Origin: Rhizopus arrhizus
Taxonomy: Eukaryota > Mucoromycota > Mucoromycetes > Mucorales > Rhizopodaceae
Assembly (NCBI GenBank): GCA_024220505.1
Contig: JAKZZE010000010.1
Span: 1,426,001-1,490,000, forward strand
DNA: 64,000 bases
Reading direction: 5' to 3'
The position numbers and the translations under genes are program-made. The notes beneath the pieces are model-generated. The model made no database searches, was not told the DNA's origin, and was given only the letters and a program-made list of their open reading frames with translations. Each line of letters starts with the position of its first letter. Position 1 is the first letter of the stretch. Shown here piece by piece: positions 47,788 to 57,625 of this stretch.

Positions 47788-49087
47788 TTACTCGCTTTCA
47801 AAGACAGCGGCCATACCCATGCCAGTACCAATACACATGGAAGTAACACCCACTTTCTTATTCTGACGCTTCAATTCAGGGAGAAGGGTGGCAATTTGAC
47901 GAGCACCAGTACATCCCAAGGGATGACCAAAGGCAATAGCACCTCCCTTAGGGTTAACCTTTTCAAAAGGAATACCTAATTTTTCGACAGAGTAAACAGA
48001 TTGAGAAGCAAAGGCTTCGTTAATTTCATAAATATCAACATCCTCAATCTTCAATCCAGCACGTTCAACGGCAACAGGAATAGCATAAGCAGGTCCAACA
48101 CCCATGATCTTGGGAGGAACACCAACGACAGCAGAAGTAATGTATTTACCAATAATAGGCAAACCGTACTTTTGAGCAGTCTTACGCTTCATCAAGAGAA
48201 CAGCAGCAGCACCATCGGATACTTGAGAGGCGTTACCAGCGGTGGTACTACCGTTTTCATCAAAAACAGGCTTCAATTTAGCAAGGTTCTCGGGAGTTGT
48301 ACCGGGACGAACACCATCATCACGGTCAACAATCACTTTCTTTTCATTACCGTCCTTATCATAAACCACGGCTTCCAAAGGAACAATTTCAGCAGCAAAC
48401 AAACCATTCTTTTGAGCTTCGACAGCCTTACGGTGAGAAGCAGCGGCAAACTCATCTTGCTTGGCACGAGTGACCTTGAATTCGGCTGCGACGTTTTCAG
48501 AAGTAATACTATATAAAAAGTTTTAGAGGTAAAGACATGCAATAAACCATTCAAACTTACCCCATAGGTAAAAGACAGTCAGCAGCAGAAGGACAGTTAT
48601 CAGCAATCTTTTCAGATGTGGGAGCAAGAGAAGCAGCACCATAGTTCTTGGTCATGGATTCAACACCAGCACCGATACCTACTTCGATCAAACCAGCTTG
48701 AATAGCTGTCGCGATTTGAACAACGGCCTGAAGACCAGAAGAACATTGACGGTTGAGGGTACTAACAGAGGATGTCTCAGGGAAACCTGCATAAAGGGCA
48801 GCCATACGGGCATTGGTTGCTCCGCCACCAGGAGGCAAGACATTACCCACAGCAATATCATTCACAATAGCGGGATCAATCTTGGTTTGTTCAATCAAGC
48901 CCTTGAATACACCAGCCAACATTTCTTCAGGAAGCGTGTCCTTAAAACCTCCCTTACGGGCACGAGTGATGGCTGTACGAAGAGCAGCAACAATAACGAC
49001 ATCTTCAGGAGACTTGACGCCAATCTTGTTGGCAACATTGCTGGATGGAACCAAGTGACTAGTAACTTGTTGAAGACGAGAGGCCAT
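47788..49087 (-). CDS. POT1: peroxisomal 3-ketoacyl-CoA thiolase
   Basis: This enzyme carries out thiolytic cleavage of 3-ketoacyl-CoA to acetyl-CoA and a shortened acyl-CoA, the last step of fatty-acid beta-oxidation. Exon 1 is 48561-49087 and exon 2 is 47788-48508 (52-nt intron), giving 415 residues. RLQQVTSHL at the N-terminus fits the PTS2 peroxisome-targeting pattern. Catalytic blocks are visible: NRQCSSGLQAVVQIA (nucleophilic Cys), EINEAFASQ, GGAIAFGHPLGCTGARQ (His) and SMCIGTGMGMA (second Cys). The ATG at 49085-49087 places the PTS2 at residues 4-12. The intron lies after CLLPMG. Length and motifs are normal. Confidence 0.97.
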
Positions 49088-49745
49088 GATATGTAATGAA
49101 AAAAAGTTGAAGAAGGAAAAAAAAAAGATGAAAAAGCAAAAAAAAAAGAGTACTTAAATAAATTATTTGAATTTCCGATATTTTTGTGGAGTAAGCAATA
49201 ATACATGCATTTCTTTTTAATAATTCATGTGAAAATCATAAAGCTTTTTTGTGCTGACGAATAAAAAATGAACTAAATTTAATTTTTCTTACACACACAC
49301 TGAGAATTGTTTGGATATGACCGAAATGAACGTGAAACCATATAAACATAAGGCTTCTTGTTTTTCTCCTCATTTAGTCAAAAAGATGACAGAACGAATT
49401 ATTATTGCCGAACGTAAAAAAAAAGATTAAATGGTATTCCCGTTCAAAAGGAAAAAATTTCAAAAGTGTGACAATAGTTTTCTACATCAAAAGAAATATT
49501 CTATTATACACTATGTTTATTGTATTTAGGTTTATGATGATGAAAAGTTTCCATCGTGTATTCAATGAAATACCAAGGAGGAAAAATATCTAATTAGTAT
49601 AAGCCGCATAATTTCAGTTGTATTTACAGTACACTACGTCAATGACTCTAAGAAAAAAAAAAGCTGTCCCTTTACGGTTACAGGAAACGATTATTAATTT
49701 TCTCTCTCTCTCTCTCGCAGCAACTCTATAATTTTTAGTCAGACT

Positions 49746-49790
<45 letters not shown>

Positions 49791-49817
49791 CGTTAAACAA
49801 CTAATCTATCTCTTCTA
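49088..49817. other. shared upstream region of POT1 and CWC24
   Basis: This divergent promoter region holds a (TC)n stretch near 49700-49715 and a very long T tract at about 49750-49790 just before CWC24. No gene was recognised. Confidence 0.5.
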
Positions 49818-50854
49818 ATGGCAGACGACATTATTCCAATCAACAAACAAGAAGAAAAAGTCAGCTTTTTCAAAAAACGCTCAAATAACAAAAATATTCG
49901 AAAGCGTAAGGCGGCTGTCAAAGAGGATTCCGATGACGATTTTGATTCTGAAGAAGACGATGTCGCAGTGTCAGAGGTAGTGACAAAATCTCGAAAGACA
50001 GGCCTTAATCCCTTTGTTCAAAGTACACGAAAGAGACGTACCAAAAAGACAGAAGGCGGCGACGATGACGAAGATGAAGACGAAGGTTTTGGTGTTAATT
50101 ATGCAGCAGATCGATCGACTGATATTAAAAAGAACGATGCCACAAGATATGATACAGAATGGGAATTAGAAAAGAAGGAATTAGATAAAAGGAAAAAAGC
50201 AGAACCGAAAAAAGAAGTACTTAATTCTAAAATGTCGGTTGGACCTCAACGTGCACCTGCTAATTTAAGAGTAACAGCCAGATTCGATTATCAGCCTGAT
50301 GTCTGTAAAGATTATAAAGGTAAGCACGTTTTTAAAGAATTTTACGAATCTGCGTAATTTAACATGCTGACATAGAAACTGGCTTTTGTGGCTATGGAGA
50401 TTCCTGTATTTTCTTGCACGATCGAGGAGATTACAAGACGGGCTGGCAACTTGAAAAGGAGTGGGAAGAAGCCCAAAAGAACGGAACTCGATTTGGTGCT
50501 GCTGATGCTAACAAATATGCCATTTCTGACAACGATGATGACTCTGACGAAGAGCTACCTTTTGCATGTCTTATTTGTCGAGAAGAATTCACAAATCCAG
50601 TCGTGACTCGATGTAATCATTACTTTTGTGAAGCCTGTGCTATCAAAAACTATCAAAAATCACCCAAATGCTTTGCATGCGGTCTTGCCACTCAAGGTGT
50701 CTTTAATACTGCTAAAAACATATTGGCAAAATTGAAACAGAAAAAGAGACGAGCGCAAATGGCTGCTGCAGAAGATGGTAATAACAGTGATAGAGAAGAA
50801 GATAGTTTTATAGAGGGTTTGGAAACAAGAGACGATAGCGATGATGAGGAATAG
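49818..50854 (+). CDS. CWC24: spliceosome-associated CCCH/RING protein, Cwc24/RNF113 family
   Basis: Members of this family join the activated spliceosome and are needed for the first splicing step. Exon 1 is 49818-50319 and exon 2 is 50376-50854 (56-nt intron), giving 326 residues. The N-terminal half is charged with acidic runs ([11 protein letters not shown]). [20 protein letters not shown] starts a CCCH finger (C-X8-C-X5-C-X3-H) whose first cysteine lies before the intron and the rest after it. [10 protein letters not shown] follows, then a RING finger CLICREEF...[10 protein letters not shown]...CFACG. The tail is acidic. All metal ligands are present and the order is typical of the family. 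Confidence 0.95.
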
Positions 50855-51532
50855 TGTTTTTTTTTTTTTTTTTTTTTTTTTAAATAAAATTACGAGTTTT
50901 GAATTATGAATTAATATTTATTTGTTTTTAATGCTCAAAAGGAAAGAAAATTCAGTTATATGGAAGCTTTATGATTCTTTTGTGAGAGTGGAATGTGGGA
51001 TCTATTTACTAGTAGTAATTCTCATATAACCTTATTCCACTGCAGAAAAAGAAAGCTATTAAATCTCAAGCAACCAATAACTACTTTTGATCATCGTTTT
51101 TTGATCATCGTTTTTTTTAAAGGGCCCTAAGCGAAATGAATATGATTTATTTACAATAAACCTTTGTTTATCAATTGTTTTATTGAACTTGTCTTTTTAT
51201 TAAAAATATATGAACTAGATGAGTAGAGAAAATGAATGTTCTACAATCGATAAGATTAGGCCCCAAATCATTTTTTCCGAATTCATAATTAGTTGTAAAA
51301 GGGTCACTAAAGCGATATAGCAACATATACTTAAACCTTTGTTTATATATTAAAAAAAAAGACAGCATAAAATATACTATTCAATAAAGAATAAAGGGAA
51401 ATGTTTAGTGTTTAGCATACAGTGTGTTGATGGAATATCAAGCAATTTGTCTTTAGAGGGCCAGCATATTTACCTTTTTGAAATATGCATTTTTCATATA
51501 GAACGCAATAAAAAAATACATAGGTTTTATTA
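50855..51532. other. intergenic between convergent CWC24 and ECM31
   Basis: A T tract at 50857-50881 follows the CWC24 stop. The rest is AT-rich with no feature recognised. Confidence 0.45.
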
Positions 51533-52764
51533 TTATAACATACTAACGTGTACAGTTCTGTTTTCTTCATCCTTCATGCCATTTCGCTCTCTTTCTTGTA
51601 TAAAGAACTTTTCTAATTGCAATGGATCAATAGGATATGTGTTTTGTGGTGCAGGAAACTTTCTTGCTTTCACTTCTTCGTGATATTCTCTTAATGCATT
51701 CGTCATGATTTGGTTTAGATTGCAATATTGTTTTGTAAACCTAAGAAGAGTTCAATACCTGCTTACGTAACATGAGTAGGCACTCCTTTTTTTTAGCTTA
51801 CTTTGGTACAAATCTATCAAATAATCCTAATGCGTCATTTTGTACCAAGACTTGACCAGAGCAATGAACACCTGCGCCGATACCGATGGTAGGGATCTTT
51901 AATTGCTCAGTGATATAGCCTGCTACTTCAGCAGGCATCGCTTCAAGTACAACGCCAAAGGCACCAGCATCCTGTATAGCAAACGCGTCCTCTAGTAAAG
52001 CCCGAGCTTGTTTGGCTGTCTTTCCTTGCACCCTAAAGCCACCCAAGGCAGATTGTCTTTGAGGTGTCAGACCAATATGTGCTAATACAGGAATGCCCAC
52101 ACGAGTGATCCGATGAACTGTTTCAGCCATCTCAACCCCACCTTCTAGTTTCACAGCCTGTGATAATTATGTAAGAATAAATAATGCGATGGTTTGTTAT
52201 GATCATCATTGTTACCTCTGCATTTCCTTCCTTTATAAAGCGAAGAGATGTCTTGACGGCATCCTCAGGGCTAGCTTCATAGCTACCATAAGGTAAATCG
52301 GCCACGAGAAAAGGAGCTTTTGAACCTCTTGCTACTGCACGACAATGATGAAGCATATCCTTTTAATGTCTATTATTACCCAGTTTAATAAAGTGCGTCT
52401 CATCCTTTACCTCAACCGTAAGAGGATTAGTTGAATCGTATCCCAAGGCAACCATTGCAAGGGAATCACCTACAAGACACACATCAATACCAGATTGATC
52501 TACCATTAAACCTGAGGGATAATCTTGTGCAGTCATCATAGAAATAGGTTCTTTTCTTTTGTACATATTTTGAATGGTCTTTATGGATACCTTTGCTCTT
52601 CCTATAATACTTGTTACACATACACACAAAGGATGTTTTAAACAAATTGGTTTACGTTGAATAACACCACTACCAACTTCCATGGGCCTACTTGAATATA
52701 ACCTTTTTTGAAGGACTGGTAGTATTGAGCTTGAAGTAAATCTTTTTGTTGACAGCATATACAT
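51533..52764 (-). CDS. ECM31: ketopantoate hydroxymethyltransferase (PanB type)
   Basis: This enzyme transfers a one-carbon unit from methylene-tetrahydrofolate to 2-oxoisovalerate, the first committed step of pantothenate and CoA synthesis. Four exons are inferred: 52411-52764, 52216-52359, 51802-52157 and 51533-51740, giving 353 residues. The N-terminus ([20 protein letters not shown]) is basic and Ser-rich, like a mitochondrial presequence. Family blocks are [86 protein letters not shown] and [20 protein letters not shown]. The last exon ends with a charged tail. The DIRS retrotransposon lies about 225 bp upstream of its start. Confidence 0.96.
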
Positions 52765-52988
52765 TATTTATTATTACAAATACGAAAAAAAAAAGGAACT
52801 GTTGACAGACAGCATCGAATACTTAAAATTTCTTTTTTCCTGACTGGCTTCAATAGTTTAAACTCAATATAGTTAACACTACACGCCACCCAATTAGTAG
52901 TGAAAGAATTTTCCAAATTTATGCCATTCAGGATCCTTTTGATTTGTTGTACAGTCAAACCTGTGGAAATTGGCGTTTTCACAAAAAT

Positions 52989-53123
52989 AATTGGATGTCG
53001 TACCTAATTCAATCCTTGTTGGCTCCGATTCGTCTTCCAATGTGGTACTAGCTCTCTGAGCCACGCTTTATTTTCCTTTAAATTTAATAAAAAAATAATT
53101 TTTCCCTTTTCCCTAGAACTTTC
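52989..53123 (-). repeat. DIRS inverted terminal repeat (3' side)
   Basis: This matches the reverse complement of 57126-57254, with one 6-bp insertion near 53080. It starts AATTGGATGTCG. Confidence 0.93.
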
Positions 53124-53197
53124 AAGCTAAGCATGTTATCAAGTTTTTCGAAAAATATTTTGGGTTGGGAAAGTACATATAACGTATATAAACTAAA

Positions 53198-54340
53198 CTA
53201 GAATAATCTTCTGTACCATGGGCGGGTACGTACCACATTTTCAGACTCTTCTTCACCAACCTTTGTATTGGATGTCGTACCTAATTCAATCCTTGTTGGC
53301 TCCGATTCGTCTTCCAATGTGGTACTGTTTTCAGCATTCGAAAAAATTGATTGTTGAATTCTCGTACTTCTGAGGTGTCTTCTTGGAGGTCTGTAGTAAA
53401 ACTTTTCAAACGTGTTTGAGTTTCGGCTCCAGTTTGCATGATCCTTGACTTGGTTAATAGAGGCTCCCAGCATCACTGCCTTTGTACTTGTTGCTGACCG
53501 CAACGAATGTGCTTTGTATCGTCTGTCTACTCCAGCTTTTTCCATAGCTGTTTGAATCCATTTACCGACCGTACTTGCTTGAACAGAAGTAGTTGGTTTG
53601 GCTTCTACCTCTAAATACCTCAAAAACAAGGTATGATCTACTGCTAAATGTTGTCTATGCTGCTTTGTCAATTCCATAAAACGAAACATAGTTCTTCTTC
53701 TTGGATCACTCCTAGTTGGATACTCTTGGTGTTGGTTTCTTTTGGCTGGCGAATATGCAACCAGACACTATCGGGAACGCCGTCTGTGTGCGTAAATTGA
53801 ACATCTCTCCATTGGATCCGGCCAACATCTGATCTCGGTCTCCACATTGTATTTATACACATCAACAAAATTACCTTTAGTTGTAATTGCCCCAAAGTCA
53901 GTATGTTTGAAGGTGATAATTCTTTCCGAATGTATAAAATTAAAATATTGATATCCCAAGTTTCAAGTTTGTCCACGGTAGGTATACGAACTTCCGTATC
54001 CTTTTTTGCTTTGAAAAACCTTGTGATTTCAGGCTGGGAAGCAAGAGATGGTTGATTTGGATGTAATTGTGAATATACCGATGCAATCGCTGAGCGGTAA
54101 TCATTCAACGTCTGAGCACTCAACCTGTTATGTTCCATTAAGAAACATAATACATTCGATACATTATACTCCTCTGGATTTTGAACTGGCATTTGCTTTT
54201 GACACCAATGAGAAAACTTCTTCCAAATTCCATTGTAAGCTCTGTGCGTATTGTAACGATTCGCCTTCAAGAAAAATTCTTGAGTACGTTTACTGATCCC
54301 ATCGGAAGTCCACTTGTTGCTGATAAGTGCCAAGCGGCTA
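53198..54340 (-). pseudogene. DIRS tyrosine recombinase, one frameshift
   Basis: The N-terminal part (TQEFFLKANRYNTHRAYNGI, then WCQKQMPVQNPEEYNVSNVL) overlaps the pol 3' end in another frame. It carries the first catalytic Arg in NTMWRPRSDVGRIQW. Around 53670-53690 the frame shifts by one: ELCFVLWN reaches a stop, while FRFMELTKQHRQHL continues in the next frame. The rest holds HSLRSAT (H-X-X-R), HANWSRNSN and FEKFYYRP (Tyr), completing the R/HXXR/H/Y set. The final residues are encoded by the internal complementary region. Recombinases of this family integrate the circular DIRS intermediate. Confidence 0.88.
53267..53326 (-). repeat. DIRS internal complementary region
   Basis: These 60 bp repeat the outermost 60 bp of the terminal repeat (52990-53049). 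They lie inside the 3' coding end of the recombinase. In DIRS elements this segment templates joining of the ends into a circle. Confidence 0.88.
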
Positions 54341-56205
54341 CTGTCCAGTTCTTTCTTATCTTGAATATCAACGGTAGTTGCCGATGTTTCATTTGTAATA
54401 ACGTCGGAAACCAGTATTGGGTCGGCCACCACGGTGTGACCAATACTACTTCCTTCAACTTCATCGACCGAATTTGTCGTAAAACCTTCGGTATCAGTTG
54501 CCATGGTGGAAACAGGTACAAACCCTTCTTGGGCCAGACTTGGCGAAAAGCATCCACTGCTTTGGCTTCTGGGTCTTCCCGATAACTCCAAAACGTCTTG
54601 AGTCTGGTATTGTGGCGAGCTGCAAAGCCGTCTATCCTCAAAGGACCCATCTTCTGATTTATTACCTGGAACCACTTCTTGGGCATCGTTGCTTCGTATA
54701 GAGGATTGGACGCCTTTATTCGACTTAGTGTATCTGCTTTGACATTTAAAATTCCTGGTATATGGCTGTATGTTACCGTCAAGTTGTATGAGTTGATCAC
54801 TTCCTGGATCTCGATCGCTAATTCTTGAAGAAGTGGTGAAGCTGTCCCTCCTGCCTTGGTCGAATATTTCAGTGCTGTTATATTGTCTGTGAATACTTGA
54901 ATATTTTTCTCTCGAAATTTTTCTGCGTGCAGTTTCAGAGCAAACAGGATTGTCTTGAGTTCTCTTACATTGATCGAAGTGGTCTTTTCCTCGTTCGTCC
55001 ATTGTCCAGAGATTTCCATTTCGTGGGAGCTTACTCCCCATCCCAAATCTGAAGCGTCGCAATGGATTGTCAAGTCCGGGTTTCTTTCTTCTGGTTTTTG
55101 TATATCTAACCCGTTTCTGGTTGATGCAAAATCTTTCCACCATCTTAATTCTTCTTGGCTTTCGTGGGATAAATGACAAGGAGCTTCCCAGTTTTGATGA
55201 TGTAGGTGTAATGATTTTGCTAGATCTCTTTGCATGTATCTTAGGTGTAGTAATGCTTCCCCTATTGCTGGGATCATCGCCGTCATCTTCCCCACTAGAC
55301 TCGCTATCCATCTGCATGATCGTTGTTGAAGAGGATGGTTCAATATTTGCTTCAGTCTCATCATCAATTTCTGTAATTTCTGCGCAGGAACCGAAATTAA
55401 CATCTTCTTGGTGTTGAAAACAAAGCCAAGGAATTCTTGGGCATGGTTGGGGATGAGAACACTTTTCTACCAGTTGATGAGAAAACCTAGTTTGGTCAAA
55501 TGTTTTATAATCAATTGCGTTACTTGAGTCATTCTCTCGCTGGTTTTTTCCAAAACACAAATGTCGTCCAAATAATACACAAATCTGATCCCTTTCCTTC
55601 ATAATGGTTCTAATGCATAACGCATTATCTTGGTGAAAACTCTGGGGGCAACGCTGAGGCCAAACGCCATTGACTTGTACTGATAAACTACTCCCTGGTG
55701 TTTGAAGGTTAAATATTGTTGGGATGCTGGGTGTATTGGCACTACTACATATGCATCCTTGAGATCCAGTTTGCACATCAGGTCGTCTTTCTCTATGATC
55801 TGCCTTAGAGCTGGAACACCTTCCATCTTGAAGTGTTGATATTGTAAGAAGCGGTTGAGTTGGGAACAATCTAGAATCGGTCTTCTCTTCGTTGGTTCCT
55901 GGATCGTAAAGAAGTTGGACAGATAGCTCTCGCTTTGAGTCGGCGAGACTTCTATAATCCCGGCTGTCAAGAATTTTTCTATTGCTAAAGTGATTGCTTC
56001 TTGGTCCAATGATGATAATCTCATTGGTTTTATCTTCCATGGAGATGGCTGTGATCGGAATTGGAGACGATAGCCTTCTGCTATCACTGACAATGGCCAT
56101 TTGTGATGTACTGACCTCTCCCATTGATGATAAAACTTCTGTAACCTTCCTCCTGGAAGGATCCCATCTTCTGGCGTGGTGTAGTGCGCTGTTATTTTTA
56201 TTGGT
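54267..56205 (-). pseudogene. DIRS reverse transcriptase-RNase H, two nonsense codons
   Basis: The frame begins at the end of Gag without its own ATG (ITAHYTTPEDGILPGGRLQK, then FYHQWERSVHHKWPLSVI). RT motifs follow: PILDCSQLNRFLQY, LDLKDAYVVVPIHP, FGLSVAPRVFTKIM and YYLDDICVL (catalytic Asp pair). TGA at 55599-55601 and TAG at 55467-55469 interrupt the same frame just before and after the YLDD block. RNase H follows with TIHCDASDLGWG, NVRELKTIL, VFTDNITALKYS and GILNVKADTLSR. The C-terminal WSYREDPEAKAVDAFRQVW and APWWPTQ-like block is usual in DIRS pol proteins. Apart from the stops it is well preserved. Confidence 0.9.
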
Positions 56206-57100
56206 TGTTGTTGTTGTTGGTGGATGTTGAGAAGTTTTGATTGTTGCTGTTGTTGTTGTTGTTTGTCGTGGGCGAGTTGAAGAATCCTCTTCCCCGGCCT
56301 CTCCCAAAAAAAGGTTTTTGAGAAAAATTGTTTCCAAAACCTCTTCCTCTGAACTGCGCTCTTCCTCTATTACCCCATCCATTGGAGAAACCTCTTGGCT
56401 GGTTGGAGGTGGCGTTGCGCAGGATAGAGCTTTCGTATCTTGCTTGATGGATCTTCTCCACATCTTGAGTGGAGAAGACCATCCTCTTGGTGTCATCTTC
56501 CACATGTTGGTCTTCCAGGTGTTTTGCATGTTGTGGGAGGCGAAGAGCTGTAAGGGTAAGTTCTTTTGCCTCTCTGTCAATCTCTTGGCTTGTAGCGAAG
56601 CTGAAGATGGATAACCGTCTAACCTTTTCCATAACCTGGAGGAATGTTTCTTGGTCTCCGGATTCCATGTAGGCACCGAGACCTTCGAATATCTCGGCTG
56701 CTGATCTACCCACAATCCTGAGTTTGTCTGAATCTTCGTATCTACTTGAGATGACTTGTTTTGCCTCCACTTGGTACCTTTTAAGGTCTGCCATGAACGA
56801 TTTGTTGATAACTGGGGTCTTTGTCCAGTCTCCCGCGACGTATCTCTGTGTGTCTCTGACAAATCGTTTGGAATTGGATTGTAACTCATTTCGAGACGAT
56901 GAGTTGAGCTCGTCCCATATTTCTTCTGGGAGTTCCATGATTTCGTTTCTTCTTGTTGAAGCGTCTTGATTTAGGTGTTCTGCCTGATATCTTTGGGCAA
57001 ACTGCTGATAAAGGGCTTCTTGTTGTTCCTCCGTGAGGGTAAAGGTTGCATTGGAGTCCACATTATTATTGTTATTATAGTCACTATTAGAAACTGACAT
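56198..57100 (-). CDS. DIRS Gag-like protein
   Basis: An open frame of 300 residues from ATG 57098-57100. It has an Asn-rich start (NSDYNNNNN) and a helical middle region (EEQQEALYQQFAQRYQAE). The C-terminus is Arg/Gly-rich (NRGRAQFRGRGFGNNF, GRGRGRGFF), suited to RNA binding, and ends in Asn/Gln repeats. A longer frame starts only with GTG at 57112. Its position at the 5' end of the element and its RGG tail fit a DIRS Gag. The stop at 56198-56200 lies in a CAA/AAC repeat, where the reverse-transcriptase frame takes over. Confidence 0.85.
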   Translation of the reverse strand: MSVSNSDYNNNNNVDSNATFTLTEEQQEALYQQFAQRYQAEHLNQDASTRRNEIMELPEEIWDELNSSSRNELQSNSKRFVRDTQRYVAGDWTKTPVINKSFMADLKRYQVEAKQVISSRYEDSDKLRIVGRSAAEIFEGLGAYMESGDQETFLQVMEKVRRLSIFSFATSQEIDREAKELTLTALRLPQHAKHLEDQHVEDDTKRMVFSTQDVEKIHQARYESSILRNATSNQPRGFSNGWGNRGRAQFRGRGFGNNFSQKPFFGRGRGRGFFNSPTTNNNNNSNNQNFSTSTNNNNNQ

Positions 57101-57125
57101 AAGTAATTCCACGATGCGCGGCTTA

Positions 57126-57254
57126 GAAAGTTCTAGGGAAAAGGGAAAAATTATTTTTTTATTAAAGGAAAATAAAGCGTGGCTCAGAGAGCTAGTACCA
57201 CATTGGAAGACGAATCGGAGCCAACAAGGATTGAATTAGGTACGACATCCAATT
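57126..57254 (-). repeat. DIRS inverted terminal repeat (5' side)
   Basis: This is the partner of 52989-53123. It ends CGACATCCAATT on the plus strand. Confidence 0.93.
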
Positions 57255-57289
57255 AAATTTGGCACTTTCAAGTTGATCATTAATGTCTT

Positions 57290-57465
57290 TCTTCTGTCTG
57301 TCTTTCTCTTTTTTGACTTGGAACCGAAAGTGTAGGCTTTTTAAATACCATATAAACGACTGTGTTTACAGTAACTGTACCCAACACAATATAGGTGATC
57401 ACTCTTGTTACTGGTGTTTTTAGTACTGGGCGGTTTCCAACAGGAGGCCAAGCAATTTTTTTCTC
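57290..57465 (-). pseudogene. orphan terminal exon with a membrane segment, next to the DIRS insertion
   Basis: After an AATAG acceptor the minus strand reads EKKIAWPPVGNRPVLKTPVT, then RVITYIVLGTVTVNTVVYMV (a good single membrane helix), and ends at TAA 57290-57292. No upstream exon was found before the neighbouring gene. A second frame runs on as KEKDRQKKDINDQLESAKFN up to the DIRS end and resumes across it at 52988 as YFCENANFHRFDC. This suggests the DIRS entered a host gene's 3' part. Which frame is genuine is unresolved. Confidence 0.45.
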
Positions 57466-57625
57466 CTATTCATAGAAGTGTTAGATATTTTTTCTTGGTG
57501 AATAAAGAGAGATCTGGTAATTTATTCTATTTTAGTAATCCATTTCAGTTGAAAAAGTGAGTTTAAACTCTTTTTATTTTGCAACTAATAAGAAATTGGT
57601 ATTATTTTGCTTAAGACTAATTACA

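Larger units (their letters stand above)
52989..57254 (-). mobile_element. DIRS-type tyrosine-recombinase retrotransposon, degraded
   Basis: The element is bounded by inverted terminal repeats 52989-53123 and 57126-57254. These are nearly identical apart from a 6-bp insertion in the left arm. A 60-bp internal copy of the terminal sequence lies at 53267-53326. Inverted termini plus an internal complementary region, together with Gag, RT/RNase H and tyrosine recombinase order and no target duplication, define DIRS elements. Coding runs on the minus strand. RT carries two nonsense codons and the recombinase a frameshift, so this copy is probably non-autonomous. The near-identity of the terminal arms suggests it is not ancient. 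Confidence 0.95.
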
